DNA from: Pontiellaceae bacterium B12219
GTDB lineage: Bacteria > Verrucomicrobiota > Kiritimatiellia > Kiritimatiellales > Pontiellaceae
Assembly (NCBI GenBank): GCA_029432795.1
Contig: JARNMJ010000016.1
Span: 1-64,000, forward strand
Direction: 5' to 3'
DNA: 64,000 nucleotides
Part shown: positions 44,614 to 54,622 of the stretch, in pieces
Position numbering within the stretch: the stretch's first letter is position 1
Layout of the letters: each line of letters opens with the position of its first letter
The notes under the pieces: generated by a model
What the model was told of the DNA's origin: nothing
Databases searched by the model: none
What the model saw: the letters and a program-made list of their open reading frames with translations, nothing else
Position numbers and translations under genes: made by a program

Positions 44614-46065
44614 ATGAGCATGAAACGATTTTTAACCAATTTAAATTCAATTGCCGCAGTGTTGCTTGCTTTTGTTCTGATTCAAATGATCGGGTTTATT
44701 TCGATGCGCAATCCGGTGCGATTGAACATGAGCGGCCGGACCTATTATGAGCTTTCTGATAAGACATTGAGATTGCTCAATGAGCTGGAGAGCGAGGTCA
44801 CCGTTACAGTTTTTTTTCAGGAAGAGCATAAGCTTTATCTGGATATTGAAAACCTGCTGGAAGAGTACCAATACCATTCCCGTAATATTCGGGTGGAATG
44901 GGTGGATCCGACCCGGGACCGGGCGCAGACCGAAAAGCTTGCGAATAAGTACGGGCTCACGGAAGCGCAGGTGGTGGTGTTTGATATCGGGGGTCGAAGC
45001 AAAGTGGTCAAGCAGGCCGACCTTGCGGATTTAACCCTTCCGAAAGGGCATAAAGAATACGTCATCACGGCATTTAAAGGTGAGCAGGCCTTTTCCAGCG
45101 CCATTTACGGATTGATGCAGGAAGAGGCTCCGATAGTGTATTTTCTGGTCGGGCACGGCGAGCAGCGCATTACTGATTTTGACCAGATGTCGGGGTATTC
45201 CAAGATTGGAACGGTTGTGCTGCGGGACAATGTTGAAGTGAAGGAACTGATGCTCAGCGGTGAGAAGCAGATTCCGGACGATGCGGCCGCCCTGATCATT
45301 CCCGGCCCTACTAAAATGATGAGTGCGGTTGAGATTGAGATGATCGAAGATTATCTCAATCGCAGCGGGCGGGTCATGGTGCTTCTCGATGCGTTGAAAG
45401 AGACCGGGCTGGAGCCGATGCTGAACCGTTGGGGAGTTGCGCTGCGCAACGATATTGTGGTCGATCCCGAAAATACACTGCGCGGAAGCGATGTGCACAT
45501 CCGGCGCTATAATACCCATCCCATCAGTATGGAAATGAATTCGATTGTTCAGTTCATTCTCCCGCGTTCTGTCATGCCGCTGGAAGTCGAGAGCGATGTG
45601 GTTTCGGAAGATCGCCCAACGGCTGTTCCGCTGTTTTTCACTTCGGACAAAAGCTGGTCTGAAACGCAGGTGGAGGAATCAACCGCCAAGTTTGATGAGG
45701 GAACCGGCGATATGCGCGGGAATGATCCGAACCGGCCGATCTCCCTCGGTGTGGCCGTGGAACGCGGTGCATCGCAGACGATGCTGGATGTGCAGATCCG
45801 TTCGTCGCGCATTGTTGTTTTCGGTGATTCGGATTTTGTGACAAACGGAAATTTGGTGGGCGGAAATGAAGACCTTTTCATGAGCGCATTGAATTGGCTG
45901 CTGGATCGTGAAGAGCTTATGGCCATTGCGCCCAAACCGATTGAAGAAGTTAAGCTGACGGTTTCCGCTCGGCAACTGAGACAACTTTTCTGGATTAATG
46001 TAACAGGCATTCCTGCTGTTGCCATGGTAATCGGCCTGATGGTCTGGTTCCGCAGAAGAAAATAG
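44614..46065 (+). CDS. GldG-family ABC auxiliary membrane protein
   Basis: 483 residues. N-terminal helix (SIAAVLLAFVLIQMIGFI), a large extracytoplasmic domain with RTYYELSDKTLRLLNELESEVTV and FKGEQAFSSAIYGLMQE in parts, YFLVGHGEQ, and a C-terminal helix (IPAVAMVIGLMVWF) before RRRK. This layout fits GldG and related IFT52-like domain proteins. Start could be ATG 44614 or 44620. Confidence 0.85.
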   Translation: MSMKRFLTNLNSIAAVLLAFVLIQMIGFISMRNPVRLNMSGRTYYELSDKTLRLLNELESEVTVTVFFQEEHKLYLDIENLLEEYQYHSRNIRVEWVDPTRDRAQTEKLANKYGLTEAQVVVFDIGGRSKVVKQADLADLTLPKGHKEYVITAFKGEQAFSSAIYGLMQEEAPIVYFLVGHGEQRITDFDQMSGYSKIGTVVLRDNVEVKELMLSGEKQIPDDAAALIIPGPTKMMSAVEIEMIEDYLNRSGRVMVLLDALKETGLEPMLNRWGVALRNDIVVDPENTLRGSDVHIRRYNTHPISMEMNSIVQFILPRSVMPLEVESDVVSEDRPTAVPLFFTSDKSWSETQVEESTAKFDEGTGDMRGNDPNRPISLGVAVERGASQTMLDVQIRSSRIVVFGDSDFVTNGNLVGGNEDLFMSALNWLLDREELMAIAPKPIEEVKLTVSARQLRQLFWINVTGIPAVAMVIGLMVWFRRRK

Positions 46066-46072
46066 GAGTTCC

Positions 46073-47857
46073 ATGAAGGATCGTTCCACGGTAGTCATCC
46101 TGATCTGTATTATTGTGCTAGGTGCGTTCATCTGGGCGCAGGAGAGTTGGCGTGCAAAGAACGCCTCTAAACGCTTGGAGCAGGTTCGTCTGTTTAATCT
46201 GGATGCGCAAACGTTGCTGTCCATCGAATTCGCGTCGTCCAACGGTGTGGTGCGGTGTGTGAAGGAAAACGGCGTCTGGATGGCCGGCGATGGCGAAGGG
46301 CATAGCGGCCGTGCAGATGAAGCGTTGATTCAGCGCATGGTATCCGGACTGAACTCCATGGGAAAAGGAACAACCATTACCGGAAAACAGCTCTCCATTC
46401 GGGGAATTGATTCGACCGAATACGGTTTTACGGACCCGGCTGTCAAAATTACTGCAGTGGATAACCAGGGGCGGCAAAGCTGGCTGGTCGGGCGCAAAAC
46501 GGTTTTGGGAGAAATGGTTTACGCCAAAGCAGAGCATGCGGAAAATATTTTCACCATTTCAGATAAACTGCTGCATGTCATTCCCGATACTCCGGACCTG
46601 CTGAGAGATCGTATTCTGTTTCCGGGCGATGCGGCAGGGGTGCGCCGTATTGAAGTGCGCGGCCCGTCGGGGTTTGTGCAGTTGGTGAAAGATCCGCAGG
46701 AAGGCTGGCGTATTCAGCAACCGGTGGCGGCACGGGCGGATGAGAAGGAAGTGAATATCTACGCCGAAAAACTATACCGCTTCCGCATCATCGATTTTAT
46801 CGCGGATAATGTGTCCGACTTTTCCATTTACGGTTTGCAGGGTGAAACCCGTCAGATTTCGCTGGGTCAGATGGATGGCAGTTCGCGTATGCTGGTGATC
46901 GGCGATGATATTCCGGACCGACCGGGTTATGTGTATGGGCGCCGTGCTGACGATACCTCCGTTTTTTCACTTTCAGCCGATATTCTGCCGCTGCTGAATG
47001 TTCCGGCGGAACGCTTTCGCGATGCCGGTGTGCTTTCGGTGCCGCCCGGCAGTATTTCATCGATTCGGATTATGCGCGGCGAAAATCAGCTCGATCTGGC
47101 GTATGACGGTTCCAGAGATTGGAAAATTACCAGTCCGATGGTTTGGGATGCTGAACCCAAAGCGATTTCTGATTTTGTGACGTTATGGGTTAACGCGGTT
47201 GTTACCGAGTTTGATGTGAACGAGGTTACGGCTCCGGTGGAATGGATTCTTGAATTCGGGTCGGCGGAGACCGGCACCACAAACCGACTTGAAATTTTAA
47301 ATGCCCAGGGCAGTAAAGAGGGCCTGTTGATTCGACGGGATGATGATCCGGCCTATTATCGGATTAATCTTCCGATGGTGCCGACTTCGATTATTGATCC
47401 CCTGGCTTACAGGAGCCGGAGTGTTCTGAATTTGAACCCGGATGGAATTAGCAAAATCACCCTTCTGAAAGAGGGCGAAGCCCCTCAGGTGATTGAGCGC
47501 ATGGAGGATCGGGCTTTTGCTCCGGTTTCTGCCAATGGAAATGTTCGGGTGAATGATAAAGCTCTGGATAAACTGCTGAACCGGTTGCGCAGGGTCGATG
47601 CATCCAACTTTGTGGTTTATAATCCGCGGGATCTCGATATTTACGGGCTGGCCCGTCCAAGCGCGGAGCTTCAGCTGGGACTTTCCGATACAAATCGGCT
47701 GGGGCAGGTCATGCTGGTTGGCAGAGAAACCACCGATGGATTTTATTCCATGATTAAGGGGCGCGATGTCATCTTTTATCTGGAAAAACCCGTGGTGGAT
47801 ATTTTGACGGCGAATCTGATTCAGGATGTCGAGGGGCTTCCTGACACTGTGGAATAG
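46073..47857 (+). CDS. DUF4340 domain membrane-anchored protein
   Basis: 594 residues. One N-terminal helix (TVVILICIIVLGAFIWAQ) then repeated beta modules with SIEFASSNGVVRCVKENGVWM, STEYGFTDPAVKITAVDNQG and SWLVGRKT in parts, typical of DUF4340, which usually follows GldG-like genes. At least two copies of the module are seen. Its stop is followed directly by the next ATG. One palindrome at 47110 is read as SRDWK. Confidence 0.85.
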   Translation: MKDRSTVVILICIIVLGAFIWAQESWRAKNASKRLEQVRLFNLDAQTLLSIEFASSNGVVRCVKENGVWMAGDGEGHSGRADEALIQRMVSGLNSMGKGTTITGKQLSIRGIDSTEYGFTDPAVKITAVDNQGRQSWLVGRKTVLGEMVYAKAEHAENIFTISDKLLHVIPDTPDLLRDRILFPGDAAGVRRIEVRGPSGFVQLVKDPQEGWRIQQPVAARADEKEVNIYAEKLYRFRIIDFIADNVSDFSIYGLQGETRQISLGQMDGSSRMLVIGDDIPDRPGYVYGRRADDTSVFSLSADILPLLNVPAERFRDAGVLSVPPGSISSIRIMRGENQLDLAYDGSRDWKITSPMVWDAEPKAISDFVTLWVNAVVTEFDVNEVTAPVEWILEFGSAETGTTNRLEILNAQGSKEGLLIRRDDDPAYYRINLPMVPTSIIDPLAYRSRSVLNLNPDGISKITLLKEGEAPQVIERMEDRAFAPVSANGNVRVNDKALDKLLNRLRRVDASNFVVYNPRDLDIYGLARPSAELQLGLSDTNRLGQVMLVGRETTDGFYSMIKGRDVIFYLEKPVVDILTANLIQDVEGLPDTVE

Positions 47858-50365
47858 ATGAGTTTCCGGCCGGACAGAAAACGAGTGTCGCGAATCGTTT
47901 TTAACGTGATTCGATTTTCGGTTCGTTTGCTGAGTCTGCTGGCTGTGCTGCTCATTTGCGGGTTTGTTTTTCTGCGACTGTACGGTGTGCCGGGACCTGT
48001 TCTGAAAGAATTGGTAAAACGGGCTAATGCCGCCGGTATTCCGGTGGATGTGGAGAGCGTGATACTTACGCTTCGCGGCTGGAAAGCTTCGGATGTTGCA
48101 TACTACAGTAAAAACCCGGACGATCTGCATCCCGTCTTTCAGGCCAGAGAGGTTCTTTTCGTTCGGAAAGTGGATATTGACGATCCAGCCTCCAAACAGT
48201 GGAGACTGGAGATTGATGCTTCCGATATTCAATTGAGCCCCTCGGTTAACTGGGGTGTCAGCCTGCCGGAAAACAGTAAAAGCCGCCGGGTGGACCGCAT
48301 CAGTCTGACGTTGGGATTCCAACCGGACCGTGTTGAATTTATCGATGGCGAAATGACGTGGCTTGGCCTTGATTTCAAGGTGGGCGGTGTGCTGTTGAAA
48401 GATCAGTCGCCCGATAGGCGTATGGCGGCGGATCAGGAGCCAGCTCAGAAAACAGTCCTTCCGGTATATATCAGTTCGGCGCAGTTCCGGGCATTGGAAA
48501 ATCGATTGCTGCAGGTGAAAATGGATGGAGCCGCGGAGGTGGATCTGCAGTTTATGATTGATGCCGGAAACTTTGCGGCGAGCTCTATCGATTTTTCTGT
48601 TCACGCGGATCGCACAACCGTTCGTGGTGTTGAGTTCGATGCATTGGCATTGAAGGGGTGCTATACGTATCCCGAACTCCGGCTGGATAAGGTCCGGGTA
48701 AGCCGGAACAGTCAGTCGCTGGAAATGAACGGGGGTTATGACCTGAAAACCAAGCTGGCTCAGCTCGATCTGAATAACACCATCACTTCCCGACAGTTGC
48801 TGTTGCTGGCACCGCAGTCGGTCATGGATCTCCTGGTGAAAGCGCAGCTTCAGTTTGACGAACTGCCGCAGTTTTCGCTGCGTTTCGGTCCGGCCTTGCT
48901 TGAAGATCTTCCTGATGCTATTTCCGGGACGTTTTCAATTCGTGATTTAACCTATTGTGAACTGCTGATTGAATCGGTGCGCGGTAATGTTGATCGGACG
49001 GACGGCTTACTGGACCTCACCGGTCTGCATGCGAATGTGCATGGGCAGGAGGAGCGGGCCGATGAGGTGGGTAGTGCCATGCATGGAGGGGAAGTTCGCG
49101 GCCGGGTCTTTTGGGATGCCAACCGGGAAACGTTCGGGGTGGAGGCCGATGCAACGGGAGACCCGAACCTTTTATTAAAGCCTCTTGCATTTGTTCCGGT
49201 GGCCACCAATGCGATTGGGCGGTTCAAGTTCCCGGAAGACCCGCCGAAGATCAACCTGAAGCTGGGGGCGAATTACAGGGATTGGAGCACATTTTATATT
49301 AATATTCACGGCATGGGGAATCAGGTCCGCCTGCATGAAGGGCTGATGAGCTCGCTCAATACGTCGGGTTATTATTCGAACGGTGTGTTGCGGTTGGAAC
49401 CGATTGCTGCAATGAGCGGTGTTGATTTTATGAAGGGGACGGCATCGATTAACTTTTTTGATTCAACGGCCACATTCGATGCATTCGGTACGCTGTCTCC
49501 GGCCTTGCTGGAGGATGCTGTTTTCCCGGGGTTTCATCTGTTCGGAAATAAGGTCAGGACCTTTGGAAATACGCAGTTTAAAGCCCGGGGTGTGCTGGAT
49601 TGGAAAACCATGCTGGCAACCGATTTCAGCGCGAAAGTGGAAACGGATCGACTGGAAATACCGATTGCTGCATTGGATGGATTTTCCGGCACGGTGAAAG
49701 GGGCGGGACCTTTGATTTCTATTTCAGATGCGGAATTCACCTTGTATGGCGGTCAGGGAAGCGGCGACTTTTCCATTGAACTCGATCCGGCGTCGAAGGG
49801 TATGCCGTATACTCTGAAGACGGATTTGTCCGGCGTGGATTTCAAGCAATGTCTGGAATATATGAAGCTGCCCTGCCGGGAGCACACAAAAGGAAAGGTT
49901 TCAGCACAGGCTGCCATACAGGCCGATATGCGTGAAAATTTCTATGAAACCGCAACCGGAGCGGGGCGGGTTTCCATTGTGGATGGCGAACTTGCTGATA
50001 TTCCTTTGTTTTCATCGCTTTCTCACTTAATGCGGAAGGTGCTGCCGGGATTCAAAACGTTTTCAATTACGCGCCTGAATATGAATTTTAAACTGGATGG
50101 CGGAGTGCTCTCCACGGAGAATGCATCATTCGAAGGTGATATTTTCAATGCAAAGGCCAGCGGGACCTTTGATCAGAAAACCGGATGTAATGCGCAGGTT
50201 CAGCTGCAGATATTGAGTGACAAAGGATTAACCAGGGTTATCCGTATGTTGACGAATCCCTTCTTTAAACTTTTCGAGCTCCGTCTCACGGGGCCGCTAT
50301 CGGACCCAACCTGGCGGTTGGATAAATTTTCAGGAGGAAAATCAAGTGAAATTCCGGCAGAGTAA
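47858..50365 (+). CDS. Large AsmA/YhdP-like envelope protein
   Basis: 835 residues. N-terminal helix (LSLLAVLLICGFVFLRLYG), then long beta-rich sequence. The C-terminal quarter (GGVLSTENASFEGDIFNAKASGTFDQKTG in parts, then LQILSDKG and NPFFKLFELRLTGPLSDPTW) resembles the AsmA C-terminal region. These proteins are thought to bridge inner and outer membrane and move phospholipids. Fifth gene of the ABC operon, so the operon may serve lipid or polymer export. Confidence 0.75.
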   Translation: MSFRPDRKRVSRIVFNVIRFSVRLLSLLAVLLICGFVFLRLYGVPGPVLKELVKRANAAGIPVDVESVILTLRGWKASDVAYYSKNPDDLHPVFQAREVLFVRKVDIDDPASKQWRLEIDASDIQLSPSVNWGVSLPENSKSRRVDRISLTLGFQPDRVEFIDGEMTWLGLDFKVGGVLLKDQSPDRRMAADQEPAQKTVLPVYISSAQFRALENRLLQVKMDGAAEVDLQFMIDAGNFAASSIDFSVHADRTTVRGVEFDALALKGCYTYPELRLDKVRVSRNSQSLEMNGGYDLKTKLAQLDLNNTITSRQLLLLAPQSVMDLLVKAQLQFDELPQFSLRFGPALLEDLPDAISGTFSIRDLTYCELLIESVRGNVDRTDGLLDLTGLHANVHGQEERADEVGSAMHGGEVRGRVFWDANRETFGVEADATGDPNLLLKPLAFVPVATNAIGRFKFPEDPPKINLKLGANYRDWSTFYINIHGMGNQVRLHEGLMSSLNTSGYYSNGVLRLEPIAAMSGVDFMKGTASINFFDSTATFDAFGTLSPALLEDAVFPGFHLFGNKVRTFGNTQFKARGVLDWKTMLATDFSAKVETDRLEIPIAALDGFSGTVKGAGPLISISDAEFTLYGGQGSGDFSIELDPASKGMPYTLKTDLSGVDFKQCLEYMKLPCREHTKGKVSAQAAIQADMRENFYETATGAGRVSIVDGELADIPLFSSLSHLMRKVLPGFKTFSITRLNMNFKLDGGVLSTENASFEGDIFNAKASGTFDQKTGCNAQVQLQILSDKGLTRVIRMLTNPFFKLFELRLTGPLSDPTWRLDKFSGGKSSEIPAE

Positions 50366-50434
50366 ACAGCAACATCGAAGGAATACACAGGTGTTTTCCA
50401 CGTGCATGAGCGGCCGTAAATCAGGAACGCTATA

Positions 50435-50878
50435 ATGAGTGTTCTTCACGCCAGTTTTTGGGCTGCTCTGTTGGGATGGATGGTGGCGCAGCTTGCCAAA
50501 ATGCTGAACTGTCTCATTGAATCCCGTAAATTGGACTTCAGTTATATGGTCAGCACGGGGGGGATGCCCAGTGCGCATTCCGCCATGGCCTCCGCATTGG
50601 CAACATCGCTCGGTCTATGCGAAGGATTCGACTCGCCCATTTTTGCATTGGGTGCCGCTTTTGCGGTGGTGGTAATGTTCGATGCGCAGAGTGTTCGGAA
50701 AGCGGCTGGCGAACAGGCCAAACTGCTCAATCAGATTGTTGATGAACTGCTGCGGGAACACCATTTATCAGAAATTAAGCTGAAGGAGTTGCTGGGACAT
50801 ACGCGGATCGAAGTCTTCATGGGCTGCCTAACGGGTATTGCCACGGCCATCGCCTCCTTCCGTTTTATTCATCCCTGA
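50435..50878 (+). CDS. Divergent PAP2-family (DUF212/YuiD-like) membrane protein
   Basis: 147 residues, four or five hydrophobic segments. GGMPSAHSAMASALATSLG holds the PSAHS motif and VVMFDAQSVRKAAGEQAKLLN the second block, typical of acid phosphatase/vanadium haloperoxidase-related proteins. Probably dephosphorylates a membrane lipid. Normal length for the family. Last gene of the operon, followed by a terminator. Confidence 0.88.
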   Translation: MSVLHASFWAALLGWMVAQLAKMLNCLIESRKLDFSYMVSTGGMPSAHSAMASALATSLGLCEGFDSPIFALGAAFAVVVMFDAQSVRKAAGEQAKLLNQIVDELLREHHLSEIKLKELLGHTRIEVFMGCLTGIATAIASFRFIHP

Positions 50879-50898
50879 CTAAGTTCCAAGGTCAGGAA

Positions 50899-50922
50899 GG
50901 TCCGTGAAACGGGCCTTTTTTA
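50899..50922 (+). terminator. Intrinsic terminator after the DUF212 gene
   Basis: AAGGTCCG pairs with CGGGCCTT (one G-T wobble) across TGAAA, then TTTT. Confidence 0.75.
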
Positions 50923-50930
50923 CAGCAGTA

Positions 50931-51254
50931 TCAGTGCGAATGGTGCACCCGGATCGGGTGTCTGTGCTTTTCCGAACCTTTGCTGGTATATTTAAGGAGC
51001 TCGTTCTGATCACCATTCTTAGCCTTATTCATTCGCCACATCAGCAAGCCCTGGGCCGCGCCTGCCGAGGGAAAGATCACCAGCGAATCGAGGAAAATAT
51101 CGCCAAAAGCCGGTGAGTTCCCGGTCATCATCGGGGCCAACATGTAGGCCGCACCTGATGATGCCGTGGAATAAACTGAACCCCATACTAAAGCACCTTT
51201 AGCTGATGCTCCCTTCCAGGTGTTACTGTTCTTATTCCGATGCTTTGCATTCAT
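50931..51254 (-). CDS. Small two-helix membrane protein, paralogue of the next gene
   Basis: 107 residues from ATG 51254 (AGGGTG about 7 nt upstream). GALVWGSVYSTASSGAAYMLAP and LVIFPSAGAAQGLLMWRM are hydrophobic, separated by a short loop; the tail is rich in His and Arg. It shares organisation and GAL(V/I)W..xYS..AS with its neighbour at 51293-51646. No family recognised. Confidence 0.65.
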   Translation of the reverse strand: MNAKHRNKNSNTWKGASAKGALVWGSVYSTASSGAAYMLAPMMTGNSPAFGDIFLDSLVIFPSAGAAQGLLMWRMNKAKNGDQNELLKYTSKGSEKHRHPIRVHHSH

Positions 51255-51292
51255 AGCAATCACCCTTTATTGGTCTATACAGAACTATTTGA

Positions 51293-51646
51293 TCAGGCGT
51301 GTTTCGGCCGCAAACCGTTGCTGTTTCGACGTGAAGAAATCCCGGGCATTTTAGGGAAACGAAACCGCATTCTACGCCGTCTGCGCGACGGACGTTTTGC
51401 GCTCAGTTTTTCCCGAATGCCGATACCTATCGCTTCCGCCATAATCATCGCCGGGGATATAATCAGCAGATTTCTCAGCATCAATTCTTTGAACGGGACA
51501 ACTCCAACCGAGTCATCTGCAATCAGGTAATAGCTGATTGTGCTGGCGCCTATGGAATAGAGGGGGGCCCAAATCAGCGCACCTCTGGCCATGGCATTAC
51601 TTAGTGAATTATCACGTTCGCTTTCTTTCAGTATTTTTTCATTCAT
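51293..51646 (-). CDS. Small two-helix membrane protein, paralogue of the previous gene
   Basis: 117 residues, AAGGAA before the ATG. Two hydrophobic segments (GALIWAPLYSIGASTISYYLI and LLIISPAMIMAEAIGIGI) match those of 50931-51254 in place and spacing, then a basic Arg/Lys-rich tail. The two genes lie in tandem, 38 bp apart. Function unknown. Confidence 0.65.
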   Translation of the reverse strand: MNEKILKESERDNSLSNAMARGALIWAPLYSIGASTISYYLIADDSVGVVPFKELMLRNLLIISPAMIMAEAIGIGIREKLSAKRPSRRRRRMRFRFPKMPGISSRRNSNGLRPKHA

Positions 51647-52427
51647 AGCATTTTCCTTTGTTTAAAGAAGAATTTTAAAATTTAAGGTCGGTGTGAGGAA
51701 CTGGTTGCTTTCGACGCACACCGTTCAGGATGCCTGTGTTCCGGGGGTTATTGTTTTGCTAGAACAGCGTTAAATCATGTGCAGTTAAAGCTGTTCACAT
51801 TCCACTGACCCATCCGAAACGCCGATATGCGGATTAGTTGTTTCCCGGCTGGCAGGATTGAGTTTGAGGGGGCATATGTGCCGGGTGCTGAACGCATCCC
51901 GGTCCTGTTCCGGTCCGATGGAACTCCGACCGGTTAGTCATGTTCCAGGCGGATGCCCGGAAAAAAGGTGTGAAGCGGATAATGGTTCTGATGCCCTTCA
52001 ACGGGCTGATCGTTTTCATTGTTTTTCTCGCAGGTTTTCATCGTCAGTTGATTTGTTACCAAAAGTGTTTCAGATGTGCGTCCCTTATCGCATAGGGTGT
52101 GCCATTTTTATGAAAGGCTTGTAAGCGATTAAGCAGCAGGGTATTATAAAAATAAGGCTGATTTGTTGGGTCTACTTTTGGTGTCAAAAATGTATATAAA
52201 GTTTTGTAAAACAACAAAAATGAAATCAATTGATGGGGTTGCGGAGGAAGCCTGTCGGTTTAAGGCACCGAGCTCGAGCGGGGGCTGTATTTTTTAGCGT
52301 CCGTCGTGTGCGGGACGACATATGGGCAGAGCAGGTATGATTTTTGCTATACTCTAAATGTTAGTAATATTGTCATGAATTAATTGAATTAGACAGTGCA
52401 GGTTGTAAATACGAAGGGAGAAAAGAA
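51647..52427. other. Long intergenic region, no gene recognised
   Basis: 781 bp. Open frames here are short, lack ribosome sites and have unlikely composition. A hairpin GTCC/GGAC lies near 52300-52320 and a TATACT box is at about 52349-52354, some 75 bp before the TraF-like gene; it could be a promoter with an untranslated leader. Confidence 0.4.
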
Positions 52428-54170
52428 ATGAAAGCAAAATTCGTCTTAAGACTCGGGGTTGGATTATTCGGAATAATGGCAGCGCAGCAGGTGCTGGCAG
52501 AGCACGCGGCGTTTGTGGGGCATCGTGCTCAAGGGATGGGCGGAGCCGGTGTGGCCACGGTGAATGACTCCTCTGCACAGTGGCAGAATCCAGCCGCGTT
52601 TGGTTTTTTCAGTCGCGATCCGGATCCGGTACAGGGGGCGGTGACGAATGCCGTAACGAATGTGGTGGCCGGGGTTGCTGCGCCAGACGATACCAATTCT
52701 GTTGCGACGGCCTCGGATGGAGCGGAAACCAATACGGTTGTAAGTGCCCTGATTCCGACTACCAACATTACATATGACATTACAATGGGGGATATAATTC
52801 CAGAGCGGGCACGGGTGGATAATGCCCATCTTGCGGAAAATGATTGGGGCTGGAATCTGTTGGGGATTGGTGTTGGATATACCATGACCGAAGATATGCC
52901 GGAGTATATCACGCAGATCGGTCTGATTGACGGGGACTCTTTTGATGGTGAAGGTCTGGCCGGCACAACGGAGGGCGTGGAATCCATGCTGTTAGTCGGA
53001 AGTGCGCTTTACGGGCTGGCCGGCAATCCGGACAATGCCTTTTATGTGGATACCACGGCGGGCATGAATTTCCGAATCGGCAAGATCGGATTCGGCATTC
53101 GGGCATTTGGCGAGGCCGCAGGATTTGTAGACTATCTCGATACCGCCAATCTCGGGGTGGAGCAGTCGGAGGCCGAATTCATTGCCGCCATCAATGTGGC
53201 TGCATCCAGTGTCGGGTTTAATCCGGGAACGTGGAACTTTCAAACGATTTCTGCCAATGCGTTAAATATTTCGACAAATGGTGTAAGCGGTCAAAATGCT
53301 GCGAAGTATATCGACTATCAGTATACCCAGCTTAAAAATGAAGGGGTTGTGACGGAGCAGAATATTGATGACTCCGTTTTTATGGCCAATCAGGTGACCT
53401 ATAATCAGGATCCGGATGATCCGACCAGCTCCAGCATTGAAAACAATAAAAGTACGGTAACGGCCCGGGGTTTCGGCCTGGTTGAAGTGCCGATCAGTTA
53501 TGGGTATGCCTTCAACGACAATTTTTCGATCGGTATTACGGCCAAGGGGATGTATGGCACCGTGACCGGAACGAAGGTGCAGGTGCTGAGCGATGATCCC
53601 TTCGAATCCGCCGCAGACAATCTGGAGGAAAATACAGAAGCCTCCTTTAATTTCGGCCTGGATCTCGGGGCGCTGTATCGCATGAAAATGCTGCAGTTCG
53701 GTGTGGTGGCGCATAATATTAATGCACCGACTTTTAAAGGGTTCAATGACACGATTGAGATTAAGAACGATGCCGGAACTGTAATCGATACGGTGGCGAT
53801 TGACGTGCCTGATTATACGATGGATCCACAGGTGACGCTGGGCATGGCTTTTATTCCTTCCAAGCGGTTCATGCTTGAAATGAGCTATGATGTGCTCGAA
53901 ACCGGAACCCTGCTCAAAAACTATAATATTCAGCGCCTGTCGTTCGGCGGGGAACTGGATCTTTGGCTGCTGGCCCTGCGTCTGGGGGCATACAACAATC
54001 TGGCCGCCGAGTGGCAGGACTGGGTGGCCACGGCAGGTGTCGGGGTGAATCTCTGGGCCATGCGGCTGGATGTAGGCGGAGCCTATTCTATCGGAGCCAA
54101 TGCCGAATATGAAGGAACGGAAATTCCGGAAGAAGCGCGCCTGTATGCGGCTGTTTCTGTGGAATTCTGA
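52428..54170 (+). CDS. TraF-like (conjugal transfer TraF_2 family) outer-membrane protein
   Basis: 580 residues, GGGAG 8 nt before the ATG, signal peptide ending VLA. The start of the mature protein, AFVGHRAQGMGGAGVATVNDSSAQWQNPAAF in parts, is the classic opening of the TraF_2/FadL-like barrels. It continues with many amphipathic strands (FGLDLGALYRMKMLQFGVVAHNIN in parts) and ends RLYAAVSVEF, with C-terminal Phe. Despite the family name there is no conjugation gene nearby; such proteins are common chromosomal barrels. Confidence 0.82.
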   Translation: MKAKFVLRLGVGLFGIMAAQQVLAEHAAFVGHRAQGMGGAGVATVNDSSAQWQNPAAFGFFSRDPDPVQGAVTNAVTNVVAGVAAPDDTNSVATASDGAETNTVVSALIPTTNITYDITMGDIIPERARVDNAHLAENDWGWNLLGIGVGYTMTEDMPEYITQIGLIDGDSFDGEGLAGTTEGVESMLLVGSALYGLAGNPDNAFYVDTTAGMNFRIGKIGFGIRAFGEAAGFVDYLDTANLGVEQSEAEFIAAINVAASSVGFNPGTWNFQTISANALNISTNGVSGQNAAKYIDYQYTQLKNEGVVTEQNIDDSVFMANQVTYNQDPDDPTSSSIENNKSTVTARGFGLVEVPISYGYAFNDNFSIGITAKGMYGTVTGTKVQVLSDDPFESAADNLEENTEASFNFGLDLGALYRMKMLQFGVVAHNINAPTFKGFNDTIEIKNDAGTVIDTVAIDVPDYTMDPQVTLGMAFIPSKRFMLEMSYDVLETGTLLKNYNIQRLSFGGELDLWLLALRLGAYNNLAAEWQDWVATAGVGVNLWAMRLDVGGAYSIGANAEYEGTEIPEEARLYAAVSVEF

Positions 54171-54194
54171 TCAGCCTGAATGCGGATCATGAAG

Positions 54195-54220
54195 AAAGCC
54201 GGGTTTGCCCGGCTTTTTTT
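54195..54220 (+). terminator. Intrinsic terminator after the TraF-like gene
   Basis: AAAGCCGGG/CCCGGCTTT stem with a TTTG loop region and seven T. Confidence 0.85.
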
Positions 54221-54259
54221 ATTTTTCTGCGGGGAAGGTGTTTAGTTCTGCGCTTCCTT

Positions 54260-54622
54260 TCAAGCGGCCATCTGGTGGCACCGGCGGTCGCTATGGCGGG
54301 AAATGGCCTGGCGTAATCTGAAGTGAGAACCGCCGGTCATTTTCAGGAAAAGCTTCTGTCCCTTGCGGGTTTGCAGAATATAAACCGGACAGACCGAGCG
54401 ATGGCTGGCCAGCAGCATCTGCGGCCAGTTCAGTAAGAAGTAGAGCGGAGTAACCTCATGACGCGTGGCCAGGCGGAGATAATGTACGGCACCGAGATGT
54501 ACTTTGTTAATCGGGATCAGGCCCAGAAAACGAACAATAATCTGATCGCCTGAAAGTTCGTAAGAGCAGGGCGATCCGAATGAAACTGAAGCAATACGGT
54601 TTTTTCCAATACGATCAGCCAT
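54260..54622 (-). CDS. Hypothetical 120-residue protein
   Basis: AAGGAG about 9 nt before the ATG supports translation. YELSGDQIIVRFLGLIPINKVHLGAVHYLRLA suggests, in parts, a PH-like beta domain (a strand followed by an isoleucine/leucine-rich strand pair). The C-terminus is basic and His-rich. No signal peptide. It precedes no partner on its strand; the znuABC-type genes end 147 bp upstream. No family recognised. Confidence 0.6.
   Translation of the reverse strand: MADRIGKNRIASVSFGSPCSYELSGDQIIVRFLGLIPINKVHLGAVHYLRLATRHEVTPLYFLLNWPQMLLASHRSVCPVYILQTRKGQKLFLKMTGGSHFRLRQAISRHSDRRCHQMAA

Noticed and set aside
51834-52124. Short open frames on both strands in the 51.65-52.43 kb gap
   Set aside because: No ribosome sites, Pro/Cys/His-rich composition typical of non-coding frames, and no family resemblance.
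52428-54170. Evidence for a conjugative element from the TraF-like name
   Set aside because: No other conjugation, relaxase or mobility gene is present; TraF_2-type barrels are common chromosomal envelope proteins.
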